Assembly: GCA_003260075.1 (NCBI GenBank)
Contig: QLIY01000462.1
Location: forward strand, 9,179-73,178
Source: Phallusia mammillata
Taxonomy: Eukaryota; Chordata; Ascidiacea; Phlebobranchia; Ascidiidae
Direction: 5' to 3'
DNA length: 64,000 nucleotides
Part shown: in pieces, positions 46,582-56,826 of the stretch
Layout of the letters: every line of letters begins with the position of its first letter
Numbering within the stretch: the first letter of the stretch is position 1
Made by a program: the position numbers and the translations under genes
Notes under the pieces: model-generated
Databases searched by the model: none
The model's input: only the letters and a program-made list of their open reading frames with translations
Told to the model about the DNA's origin: nothing

Positions 46582-48475
46582 CTGTCTACCAGGGACCAAA
46601 GGAGAGGACTGTGAAATTGGTAAGTAAAGTAGTTCTTAGTGTTGAAGATTATTATGCATGCAAGAAACTTTTTTTAGATATCGACGAATGCACAACTCGA
46701 TCACACAACTGCCACCAACACGCAACTTGTATCAACACAGTGGGTAGTTTCCAATGTTCTTGTAACGCAAACTACACAGGAGATGGACAGGAATGCAGTA
46801 AGCGTATTTTTTGTCCTTTTTTGCATATTTTTATATATTGACCACATTACACTTTTAGCACCAAATTTTTGTGCCTCCAACCCTGGTCTTTGTCAGAACA
46901 GCGGCACATGTGCAGATACCAGCACTGGATACAGATGTTCTTGTACAGTCTGGTACACGGGAAACAACTGTGAGACCTGTATTATTTTAGGCCGTATTTT
47001 TGGGTCTTCTTTCCTCAAAGTAACACATACTGTGTTTTTTTCTTTTTTAAAACGACTATGCATACTAAAGTACATGATCCATGAGTTTAATAGTATGTTG
47101 CGATGTAGAGTAGTTTTAATGTCTCCGATACAGTCTTGGATTAGAAAAAAAACGCTCTGACTATTGCAAAACTGGCCTTATCAAGGACAAAGCAAGAAAC
47201 TAAATTCTGAGGGTAATGGGAGTATTTTTTTAGTTTCCCTTTTACTACTTTTGTTAATATAAGGCAGCATAATAATGTAAAATAACATGGACAAATTATT
47301 TTTAAGTTTTGGACAAAGCTTTCTACTAATTTGTCCTGAAGAATCTAAAACATAATCGCACCAATTTTATACAATAAACAACTGACATAAGTTTAGGTCA
47401 ATGGATGTGGTTCATAAATCGAGAAATAGGATATAGAGTAGATGGAAATATAAAGGAAAGCCACCGATGTATTTTAAATGCCATTTTGTCGTAGATTTCA
47501 GTTCGTGTTAAATGACAAAGAGGACATAAAAACTTGTTGTGTGTATTGCTTTACCGTTGTGTATGTCAAACGTAACTTTGGTAAAATGCTGTTTTTTTAT
47601 GCTGAATAGTGAATAAAGCATATTCCTTTCCAAATAGATGATTATAAATGCTTATTTCATTGCTTTCGGTAGTCAGTCAAGATCATATATTGACAACCAC
47701 TGCTATGACCTGGTCTGACTCAAGATCATATTGTCAGTCAATCGGTGGAGATCTCGCCACTTGGGGCATGAGAGACGCGTTTACCCGCAAGTAAGTTGTC
47801 CAGAAACTTGACCCAACGGTCGTAGGCGCCTGAGACTAACATATAGACATTATCCGGATTTGGATTCGTATTTGGAAGCGTCCTAGGTTTGAACCTCTTG
47901 AAAAAAATATAAACATGTTGGTGGCTCATTGCCCTGAAATATAAGGAAAATTAAAGTCAACATACATTAGCTGTTACCATTCGTGGGCCTGTGGACATAG
48001 GATTCTTTTTTAGGGATACCATGAATACATCATCATTCTTTGCAATTTCTGTGCCACGCTACTGTTAGACGAAAAAAAGTTTTTAGCCATTTGGCCCGAG
48101 ACTTGTGTTTGAGTTCATATTTTCTGCCATATCCCTGACTTTTTTAAGCTTAAGGTCTAAACGTAATTAAAAATAAACTAAAAATAATACAGAAACATAT
48201 ATCTAAAACGTCATTATTTAAGCTCGATACTCGAAACTTTGGTACGCCCCGCTTGGTATTGGATCGGTTTATCCGACGTCGAGCAGGAAGGAGTTTGGAA
48301 ATATGTTGACGGCGTTGCCATCACAACTACCAACACTGATTTTGCTGTTGGCGAACCGAGCAGTGGTTTGCCAGGAGAGGATTGTGCGCATTTGTGGTGG
48401 GAAAGGAACTATCAGATGAACGACAATCTTTGTAGTGAATACATGTTGGCAATCTGTGAAAGAATCCCAAATTAA
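44651..48475 (+). CDS. Gene A: secreted LCCL2-EGF3-CTLD lectin
   Basis: Exons: 44651-44735 signal peptide (IIACYLFLASVMHF); 45549-45704 and 45869-45988 first LCCL domain (VICPGGCWMQHSDLCGTDDY); 46054-46203 and 46263-46352 second LCCL (VVCPSGCPSNYVCGT, DSSVCAAAINAGVL); about 46577-46619 remnant of EGF 1; 46678-46797 calcium-type EGF (DIDECTTRSHNC); 46859-46978 EGF; 47673-47790 and 48233-48475 C-type lectin domain (YWIGLSD, EPS, CAHLWW). LCCL and lectin domains bind sugars or microbial lipids in other animals; the product is probably an extracellular or blood-borne recognition protein. EGF 1 and its acceptor are replaced by a run of 79 C. Where mannose-type lectins have EPN this copy has EPS, and MND stands for the usual WND. 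The first frame and splice sites match gene C closely. Confidence 0.85.
44955..45010. mobile_element. 56-bp hAT-type remnant
   Basis: Ends CAGTGGTCGG and CCGACCCCTG with flanks TTTTAAAA and TTCTAAAA (7 of 8). Almost everything between the ends is lost. It lies in intron 1 of gene A. Confidence 0.6.
46498..46576 (+). repeat. Run of 79 C replacing part of an exon
   Basis: The run begins in the intron right where gene C has its TTTCAG acceptor and ends inside the EGF coding part. Gene C has about 70 bases of normal sequence here, including a run of 11 C. It is either a true expansion of that run or a sequencing or assembly artefact. Confidence 0.9.
47870..47900 (+). repeat. tRNA-like B box in the lectin-domain intron
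   Basis: AGGTTTGAACCTCTTGAAAA here and GGGTTCGAACCCCTTG at 60028 in the same intron of gene C match an RNA polymerase III B box. They look like a decayed tRNA-derived SINE present before the genes duplicated. Confidence 0.35.
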
Positions 48476-48856
48476 CATTACAAAAGCAGCAAGCTCCACT
48501 GGTGTAGCATCGTCATGGAAATTTTTTCTGTTCATGTTACATAAGTGTTACGGACAGTAACGCTACCCAAAAGTTAAAACCTTTTCCGCTGTTGCAACTA
48601 CTGCGCCAAATGTCCATTGTTACGACACAACTGTCAACCTTTTGTGTGGCCTACTTTCACGGTTTACTTTGTTTTCACACGTGGAGCCTAGTTAGTATTT
48701 CAGCAGTATCTAAGTCTGTGGTGTATGTATTAAATTTGCTGTGGTGGATAATTTTATGCTATATAAGTGAGATTGTTTGGACTGTATTATAATTGTGACG
48801 TTCTTGATTTTATTTGGTTTAGGTGGTCAAAATCCATTTTAAAGCACTGTTAAATT

Positions 48857-48862
48857 AATAAA
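48857..48862 (+). terminator. Polyadenylation signal of gene A
   Basis: AATAAA about 380 nt after the stop codon, in AT-rich untranslated sequence. Confidence 0.6.
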
Positions 48863-49276
48863 GTGCATCTGAAACCGACTATCTTATTCTGCCAGTCAAG
48901 AGACTGTAAGGTAGAATTACCAAGAAGGCTTGAGTTCTTCAATAAGCGTAGATGACTTTTTATCACACCCGACATTTGATCATGCGTTAGTATATCACCC
49001 GCCATCCTAACCTATGAAGTGTATGACACAGCGTCTAATTCGCAATTACAAAAACAGTTTCGAGTGGATCGTTATGAGTTCTCTTGGTCCAGTTTCAAAT
49101 CTGTTTCAGCGCCAGCGGGGCTTTGGACATTTGAGTTGTTTCTACAGTTGTACTTGGGACATAGCAACGCTGATGGGTCAATGAATTGGTTCCTACAAAA
49201 TATTGGACAGTTTTATTGGGTAAAATTTATTACGTCATGATGTTATTTTTATATTGTTTGGCCTTTCGTCACCGTG

Positions 49277-49510
49277 ATGGCTACGTCACAAACTGGCACA
49301 GCAATGAAAGGTAAATGTTGTATATAATGGGCAGTCAAAACATTTTAAATTTACGTGTGTCAAAACGATTTACCAAATCTAACCAGTCTATAATTACCTG
49401 TGTTGTTTTAGATAGGCGCATGCAACACTCAACCAGCAGATTCGAAGCAGTCTTGACGACTTGGCCAGAGGTCCTCTGTGTCTTGCTGTGAAGCACGCTT
49501 GACTTATGAC
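49277..49510 (+). pseudogene. Remnant LCCL exon of gene B
   Basis: 49421-49507 (ATGCAACACTCA, then CCAGAGGTCCTCTGTGTCTT, ending GACTTATGAC) is a decayed copy of the first LCCL exon with a deleted centre and the Gly of the AG motif changed to a stop. A weak match to the signal exon end (GCAATGAAAG before GTAAAT) lies at 49299-49312. Gene B therefore once had the full architecture. Confidence 0.6.
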
Positions 49511-49819
49511 TAGTCGGACCCTGTTAGAACTGCTTGTTGGTGAGAAGATACAGGTTATTAATAGTTTTAAATGCAAGCTCTAGTTTACTTACGGTCAAAT
49601 AAATGTCTAGGCTGTATGTTCAGACAGGAGCTCCAAGCGTACAGCCCATGCAGGTGCCGCTTCAAACGTAGGTAATGCTTGCGGCATAGGCGCTCTAACA
49701 ACTTGTCATCGACAGATTAGGCCTGCGTTGTTTAAGTCTGAGGGTCTTCACAATATATGGTGCTGTGTTTTCATCACGTATAGTTTAAAATAGTAGCTTG
49801 GAGTTGACATTGAAAAGAG

Positions 49820-50103
49820 ATGCTTGTAATAGGAACTGGTCAAGAGAAGCACAACAAAAGAAGTAGACAGAAGAAATGCTTGTAATAGGAACCGGTCAAG
49901 AGGAGGCACAACAAAGGAAGTGGACAGAAGAGATGCTTGTAATAGGAACCGGTCAAGAGGAGGCACAACAAAGGAAGTAGAAAGAAGAGATGCTTGTAAT
50001 AGGAACCGGTCATGAGGAGGTAGAACAAAGGAAGTAGACAGAAGATATGCTTGTAATAGGAACCGGTGAAGAACATAGGAAGTTGGCAGAAGGGATATCT
50101 CAA
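49820..50103. repeat. 57-bp minisatellite, five copies
   Basis: Copies start at about 49820, 49876, 49933, 49990 and 50047, each with ATGCTTGTAATAGGAACCGG. Because 57 is a multiple of three, two minus-strand frames stay open as 19-residue repeats. There is no start context or splice evidence, so I do not call it a gene. Confidence 0.9.
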
Positions 50104-50775
50104 CAGTTGAGATAGGATGGCTGGACTGACGCCGCGAATCTAAAGTCCAAAGCAAATTTAATCAGTATCTTTGTCCTTAAGAAGATATGAAGTCAAAACA
50201 ACGCAATGACTTTTTTGAAATGAAACCTGTTTCTCCACTGATGATGAAGTTTGGTAGGAATTTGTTAATAAAGCGTTCAGTAATCAGCTTTTCAGGATTT
50301 CTAACGACACATAATTAGACCCTAAACAACTGCAAAACAGTTAAAAGTAACTAAAAATCCGTTCAGGAAACGCTACAATTTCCAAACGACTGTTTATTGG
50401 AATAACCAGTGTTCTGTTCATGTTCATATTCAGTGGATGTGTAGGCGTGATTTTCTTGGCAAGTCTGATTTATAAGCAAAAACGTTTTTCAGAACATTAA
50501 CAGAACAATCTGTTTTTACAGGTTTCAAAGTTGCCGACTCATTCACGAGTCGTTAGACAGTTTACTGAACGGCAGGAAATACAGAATGGTAACAGTACAC
50601 CCGATACTCTTGACCTGGCATAATACCGTTGTTTACATTTTATTTGTTGGCTAATTTGCTTGGGAATAACATTAATAGAAAATAAAAGTGTTTGTTAAGA
50701 CTGAAAAGTATCACTCCATCAAGCATTCTCGACAAATTGTTCCATTAACAAATACTAATACACTTTTTGATTTAG

Positions 50776-52512
50776 GCACCTGTGTTCATGGTGAAATGGT
50801 TACTACCGAATCCCTTCATTACAAGTGTTTGTGTGATTCCGGATTCAGTGGAATTCTATGCGCACAAGGTCAGTCTTAAAATTCCATTTGCAACACATAG
50901 CGCACGATGCAACCAATTTGTGATGTTGTTTAGCAATAGCAATAGTGCTGTTGATAAACAAAAACATATTAACTCTGATTGCAATATTTAGACACAGCTG
51001 ATGAATGCTTCGATCAAAAGCACAATTTAAACAAAACTACCAATACTTGTTTGTGCAGTAATATTTTGCATATTATACCATTACTTTTCTAGACAATAAC
51101 GAATGTATAACTGGAACACACGACTGTCATCAACACGCAACTTGTAATAACAAGTTTTAGGTGTTATTACAACGCAAACTATATAGGAAATAGCAGAGTG
51201 TTAAGTGCTTCACAAAATACGAGACGTTTGCAACGTTTAATTTGGATCTAATTACTTTGATTAGTGAGGTTTATCCCTTTAATTTTATTTTTTAGATTTC
51301 GATGAATGTAACTTTGGTACACACAACTGCCATCCACACGCTACTTGTTTTAACACAGTGGGTAGTTTCGGATGTTTTTGCAACGCAAACTACAAAGGAG
51401 ATGGATGGCAATGTTGTAAGTTAAGACCAGTTTTCCGGGGTAACCACGTGACTGTAAACTATGTTTTGGGATAAGAATCATATTATTTGTGAATTAACCT
51501 GTTTTTGATACATTTGTTGCGTGCAGGAAAACAGGCATATATTTTGAAAGATTATTTTGCCAACAATGTTGTGAAACGAGGTTGCTGGTTAATGCCATCA
51601 ATCATTAGTTGGGCGATGAGCAGCGCGCATTTAGCTTTTCTGCTCACAAATGTGAAACTTTCCGGTTGCACTGGCGCTAACATATGAAATAGATAAATCT
51701 TATAGAAACGTACAAATACAAATTATTTTCTCAAGTATATGCCAGCATATTTACAAGATTGTGTAATTTCTGTCTCTCAATACTATTTGCTGTTTGAAAA
51801 TAAGGTAAAAACAAAATTTAAAAATTCAAATAAATTACCATCATTATTTTTTGTTCATGTCAGGACTGTAGTCTCTGCATTTTAGGCCCCGTATGGAAAA
51901 CAAATTCTGAAAACAAACTTATCTCATTTTATTCTGAATGGATGTTGTAGATTTGGATGCATGTACGAGTGGAACACACAACTGTCACCAACACGCAACT
52001 TGTATCGACAAAGTGGGTAGTTTCCAATGCTCATGCAACGCAAACTACGTTGGGAATGGCATTGAATGCGGTTAGTTGTTATATTTGATATAATGAAAAC
52101 GTTAAATTTGTGAATTATTCCTATTGCCAGTTGTGTTTGAACTTTTAAGTTTGGCAATTTTCAGAGGCAAACTTCTGCTCGGCTAACAACGATCTCTGCA
52201 AAAATAACGGAACTTGCTTGAACACAACAACCGGCTACAACTGTTCTTGTGAAATGTTTTACCAAGGAGAGCACTGTGAGCAAGGTATTTCAAAAGATTA
52301 TGAAGAATCAAAAAACCTAGATGATTTTGTAGAAATTATATTGTCTGTTTATAGAGATTAACCACGTGCTTATGGCCACCGCAAGAAATTGGACAGACGC
52401 AAGAAAATATTGCCAGTCACTTGGTGGAGATTTGGCGACCTGGGGAATGAGAAACGTAACTGTTCGCAAGTATGTAACATAGGTTTAGCTTTATGCAAAA
52501 TCATAATCAGTT

Positions 52513-52588
<76 letters not shown>

Positions 52589-53155
52589 TTTAAATCTATT
52601 TAAACCCGCCACTTGGGGCATGAGAGATGCGTCGATTTGCAAGTAAGTTCCGCAAAATTTTCTCTGTTACTATTCGTAAACCCGAGGATAATAATACCAT
52701 GAATTTTCAATTAAGATCATCATTTATGAAACATCAAAAACATTTTAACATATTTGCAGCAGATTTATATTGCACCTCATATTTTGTGCCAAACCCTTGA
52801 TTTTTTTAAGCTTAGGGTCTATAAACGTAATTTGGCTAAAAATAAATTATTCAAAGTACAGAAATATACACTTTAAAAACGTCATTTTTAAAGCTGGATT
52901 ATCGAGCATTTGTTACATCCCGGTCCCGATGTCGACTACTGGATCGGTTTAACCGACATCGTGCAGGAAGGAGTTTGGAAATATATTGACGGCATTGCCA
53001 TGACAACCGATAACACTGATTTTGCGGGTGGCGAACCGAACAATGGGAGCCCCGATCAGGATTGTGCTCAATTGTGGTGGGAAATGAACTATCAAATGGA
53101 CGACCACGTTTGTGCTGAAAACTTATTCGCAATCTGTGAAAGAACTTTGAATTAA
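50776..53155 (+). CDS. Gene B: EGF-CTLD copy, probably decaying
   Basis: Exons: 50776-50868 half EGF ([20 protein letters not shown]); 51296-51415 calcium-type EGF ([12 protein letters not shown]); 51951-52070 calcium-type EGF ([12 protein letters not shown]); 52165-52284 EGF ([15 protein letters not shown]); 52355-52469 and 52894-53155 C-type lectin domain (YWIGLTD, EPN, CAQLWW). All joins between modules are phase 1. The lectin motif is EPN, the mannose-type signature. A frameshifted EGF (51093-51209), a decayed LCCL upstream, no visible signal peptide, and a duplicated lectin exon end behind a run of 75 C indicate damage. It may still be expressed from an unseen start. A polyadenylation signal is at 53812. 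Confidence 0.65.
51093..51209 (+). pseudogene. Frameshifted EGF exon in gene B
   Basis: TTTCTAG acceptor, then [19 protein letters not shown], after which about eight bases are missing compared with the intact EGF exons, bringing a TAG into frame. The donor end is also altered (GTGTTAAG). It must be skipped for gene B to make protein; skipping keeps the frame because neighbours are all phase 1. Confidence 0.7.
52514..52588 (+). repeat. Run of 75 C in the gene B lectin intron
   Basis: Lies between the first lectin-domain exon and a truncated second copy of that exon's end. The incidental proline/glycine frames across it are not genes. Confidence 0.9.
52608..52642 (+). pseudogene. Truncated second copy of a lectin exon
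   Basis: GCCACTTGGGGCATGAGAGA and on to ATTTGCAA before GTAAGT, encoding [11 protein letters not shown]. It matches the end of the lectin exon of genes A and C but lacks the front, which is cut by the run of C. The intact exon at 52355-52469 precedes it. Confidence 0.7.
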
Positions 53156-53811
53156 CACAACAAAAGCAAGAGAATTCCGAGTATAGCGTTGATATGGAAA
53201 TTCATTCTGTGTATATATTGAACCCACGGCAGGAAAGGCCTGTACTTTTCTGTGTAAGTATGCCGTTATTGCTTGTCTGCATCGACGCTTCAGGTCTGAT
53301 GCCAACTGTTTATCTGTGTCTCAACTGATTGCATGAGTTAATTTGAATAAGGAATATAATATGCTTTCAAACATTTGCCTCTTTTAAACACTGCTTTAAG
53401 GTTGTTTCCGTGTTCGGTTGTTCGTCATTTCGACTTGCAACTACCAAGATTCAAACGCACAGTTGACGTTGTGGTGTCATCCAAGTGTACTGCCTGTGTA
53501 AACCAAGCAGAGTATGGGTTTATGACACAGCGTCCAATTCCCGGTTTACTAACATTTTTAAGGTGTCAGTATCAGTTATCTTGGTTTAGTTTATCCTGCA
53601 GTCCGATTAAATGGTAACAATACCCCTATAACCCTATACTAGCTTGTTTAACCACTTAAAATTAATACGTGACCGTAAAGAACAGTAAAGACTTGCTGCA
53701 TAAGGTTATTATGTTGCTACATTTTTTGAACATTGTGGCCCATTCTAGTTTTTAATGTTGTTATCTTTTTTGTAACTTGTAAAGGTAGCATGCAAGTCAT
53801 TGACTGAAAGG

Positions 53812-53817
53812 AATAAA
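53812..53817 (+). terminator. Polyadenylation signal after gene B
   Basis: AATAAA about 660 nt after the gene B stop. The matching position after gene C reads CAATAGAAT, so that copy has lost the signal. Confidence 0.45.
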
Positions 53818-54242
53818 ATTGTTTTGGTATCCACGATACTTTATTTGCATTTCTTTTTCGAAATACTGACTCATTTTTAGGGCTTATTTTAAATTAATTG
53901 TTCCGTAATTTTTTTAATCATATTTTGTGAAATATAAAGCGTTAAGTTTACAACTTGTAATGTAATTCACTGCACACAGTTTAAACGGCAGCGTTTTTTG
54001 CCAATTGATTGGGTTTGTGGCAAACTTGCTTTACGCTTCGATTCACCAGCCGCAAGCACAAGACGTGCTGCAGGTGCCCACGCTGTTAAATTTGACTGTT
54101 ATTTTGTTTCGCAATGTATGAGCCAGGAAACTTCAGTAACCTCTTGTGTGTTTTAAAAGGTGTTGCTTGCTGATGTTATTCAGATATTTTGTTTTGGGCT
54201 AAAAAGTTACTTACAATAACTACTTGTCTCTATTGATTTTAG

Positions 54243-54361
54243 CTGGTTTAGCGTGTTGTGGTCTTGTAATTTTATATATTATGTTCTGTAGAGGAGTTTG
54301 CTGTAATTTTCTGATGTGTAATAATTGTAACCTATTCAGTATCAGGTGCTTTAGTGTTTAA
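54243..54361 (+). CDS. Terminal exon: membrane segment and Cys-rich tail (copy B)
   Basis: TTGATTTTAG acceptor, then AGLACCGLVILYIMFCRGVC and a tail with six more Cys ending CFSV and a stop; AATAAA follows at 54416-54421. The copy at 61311-61426 keeps the frame despite a 6-nt deletion and several synonymous changes, which indicates coding selection. It begins in phase 1, like every EGF exon here, so joining from an EGF exon would skip the lectin domain and give a membrane-bound form. It could instead belong to a separate small gene. Confidence 0.5.
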
Positions 54362-54679
54362 TTAGCATTGGTCGTTATGTTCCGCTACCAGCAAGCTGCT
54401 CTCATTCTGCATGGAAATAAATACCCAAAGCACTTGAGAACAAAGGTAGGAATGCTATACAGCACTTTTCATCTACCACGTTAAACAACAACGTATCCTG
54501 AAAACTATTTTACAAGCAAGTAGATTAGTTTGTCTACACTGACGCTTTAGGGCTCAGCATGAATGTAATCTTCTTAGCTGATCAGTGGTCAAACTGGCGA
54601 CCCCCCACTTGGAGCTGACGTATTCAGCATACGAGGCAGGCGACGGTGCTTGTTATGTACCTTTCGTCAGGTTTACCCC

Positions 54680-54745
54680 TGAACCTTCAGCTCAGGTGGT
54701 AGAGTGCGTGTCCCTGAAAGACTCATGGCGTGGATTCGAATTAAA
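54680..54745 (+). repeat. tRNA-derived SINE relic
   Basis: AGCTCAGGTGGTAGAGTGCG fits an RNA polymerase III A box and GTGGATTCGAATT the B box, 33 bases apart. The copy at 61750-61800 keeps the A box (AGCTCATTTGGTAGAGCGCG) but not the B box. Pseudo-tRNA rather than a working tRNA: no proper acceptor stem. Confidence 0.55.
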
Positions 54746-55169
54746 AATGTGCCTAATCGAATAAATTTGGGTTCGGCCGAAATTGAATATTCGGCAATTT
54801 CCAGACACTGCAGCCAAATAATCACGTCGCTTCTGCATGAGTTGTATCACGAGTGCGCACTTAATTTTATTGCTGCCGTTGACGCTTTTAGTTTTGACCG
54901 CATGTGTTTTCAACCGATATTACGTTGCCCTAAAAGTTGCATCATGACTACAGTGTCAACGACGTAGGCTTACCTCCTTGATACCTATCACTGATATTTT
55001 CCTTTATTTGCCAATGAAGACCTAAAGCATTGCAAGTATTTTAGAATAGTGCATCGTGTGTCTTGTTTTTTTTTTGACAAATAAATTTTCTGGGAAAACA
55101 TCTCGTGATACAAAAACCGATTTAGGTCCATTAAAAAACCTCTATTTGACGATTTGATTTTTTACTTAG

Positions 55170-55658
55170 CCTCACGCGACACTAAACAGTCGGATTTGAA
55201 ACACTCGATCACAAAGTGATTTGTCCCGGCGGCTGTTGGGTGCAACATTCAGATTTACGTGGGACTGACGACTACGCCAGCGGTCCTCTGTGACTTGCTG
55301 CGATGCGCGCAGGACTGATGGACAGTAAGTCGATTTTTAAAGTAATGTATTTTATTGGTCCAAACTTTTGCCACCACACGGCAATTTCAATGTTAGTAGC
55401 AGTTCGAAAGTTTGCTTGGTGCTGTGTATCATCATTAGTTTATGACGCCTGCTTGGTGTTTGGTAGTTTACATAAAAACTTGGTAGTTTACATTAAGAAC
55501 AAAGCGTTTTTTCGACACTTTTAGATTTTTCTTAACTTTATTGCAATTATCACGTTTAGAAGACAGAGATACATGTTTTCATAAGTGATCCACTGTCCAA
55601 ATACGAAGGCACACCAGCGAATTATGCTTTTCTGCTTCATTCACCTACTCGTTTCAAA
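55170..55658 (+). pseudogene. LCCL pseudogene fragment
   Basis: 55170-55324 is a close copy of the first LCCL exon but lacks one A (ACAAAG for ACAAAAG near 55211) and has TGA at 55291 where the others have the TGT of PLCLAA. 55560-55658 is a badly decayed copy of the second half (CCACTGTCCAAATACGAAGG). No second LCCL, EGF or lectin exons follow before gene C. Confidence 0.8.
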
Positions 55659-56439
55659 GTAAGACGAGCTCGTTTATTGCTATACAATTCACAAACCTCA
55701 TTTGTTGTGGTGAATGACAACACCCTTTTTATTTAAATGGGACGTTCTCGTAGTAGGTTGCTGAGCAAAACACAAAACCCATTGGTTCATTTACTTGTTT
55801 CTATAAAGTTGGGGAAACGTTCGACTAAAAAATTAAACTGTCCTAGTTTTCGTATATCTAACTGTTTCATTTTACTGCTTCGGTATGCTCGCTTATCAAT
55901 TTCAGCTAATATAAATGTCCGATATTTTAAAAAATATGAACGTAGGAACCAATCCACCCCAACTCAGTTTTTGTTTATTTGTGACTTTAGAACCAATCAA
56001 TTTTTAAGCAATAAACAAGGTATTTCTCTTCTACATGTTTGTTTGTTTTCCAAGTTGTAGTACATTTGCCACGGACAAATAAGCCTTGAGTATTGCAATT
56101 TAATTTTACAAATGTTCAGGCATTGGGGATAAACAAAGTATAAAACTCGTTTTTGTATTTCTTGACAGTAAAAAAATACAAAAAACGTCCCCTGTCTGGC
56201 ATATTTTGGTACAAACTAAACCTGTACTAAGAGTTAATAGAGTTGTTAACTTTCGTTGTTATTTACTTACGTCAGACATTAAATTAGCTAATGCACTGCT
56301 TTAAACCTAACCAACTGCCAAAATGCATTTATGTATAGAGTAAAGTAGCATGATTATAAGCTATAACAATGCATTTAACTCTTATGACCCGAAAGGCGTT
56401 TAACTAAATCGTTTTTTTTTCTGACGTTGGCCATTAACA

Positions 56440-56820
56440 TCAAATCGTTTTTTTTAACAGACGTTGGTCATAAACTCGATGCTCATCACTTCTCAATCGT
56501 GTTTTCTGTTGTTCGGTCGCATTTCAGCAGTGCAGTAAGATACTTGGCGTCTGTAAATATTGTTAGGTTTAAATTGCTTTCTGAAATAGGATTATTGTAT
56601 TACTTGTTTTGGATAATGTCTATGGGACTTAACATTTTTGTGTGATAAGTCAAAAATAACTTGCTTAATCTATCTATGTGTTAACTAACCTGTAATTAGC
56701 AACTCGTAGAACCAAGGTTGTTTGCAAGATATTGTCGGGCCACATTAAGACGTGAGTGACCATATTTTACGTATAATTTCAGACTAATACATTTGTGTCA
56801 TTTTTCAACTACAGAATTTC
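56440..56820 (+). promoter_or_regulatory. Upstream region of gene C, shared with gene D
   Basis: From CAGACGTTGGTCAT to the acceptor before the ATG, this matches 62830-63160 (phrases GGCGTCTGTAAATATTGTTAG, and GATATTG). Shared regulation of C and D is likely. No TATA box stands out. Confidence 0.4.
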
Positions 56821-56826
56821 ACAATG
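56813..56826 (+). other. Acceptor site just before the gene C start
   Basis: TTTTTCAACTACAG precedes AATTTCACAATGG, so a splice acceptor lies 9 nt before the ATG. Gene D has the same (ACTACAG, then AATTTTCATAATGG; AG at 63156-63157). It implies a 5' untranslated intron or an acceptor for spliced-leader trans-splicing, which ascidians use. Confidence 0.45.

Noticed and set aside
48592-48792. Hydrophobic 66-codon frame after gene A
   Set aside because: Lies in the likely 3' untranslated region before the AATAAA and does not match the membrane-tail exons after genes B and C.
49748-50155. Minus-strand frame of 135 codons with a 19-residue repeat
   Set aside because: The minisatellite period is a multiple of three, so frames stay open by default; no splice or start evidence.
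52370-52646. Open frames of polyproline or polyglycine on both strands
   Set aside because: They exist only because of the run of 75 C and overlap real lectin exons.
54680-54745. A tRNA gene
   Set aside because: Only A and B boxes are recognisable; no acceptor stem, and the related copy has lost its B box. Better a SINE relic.
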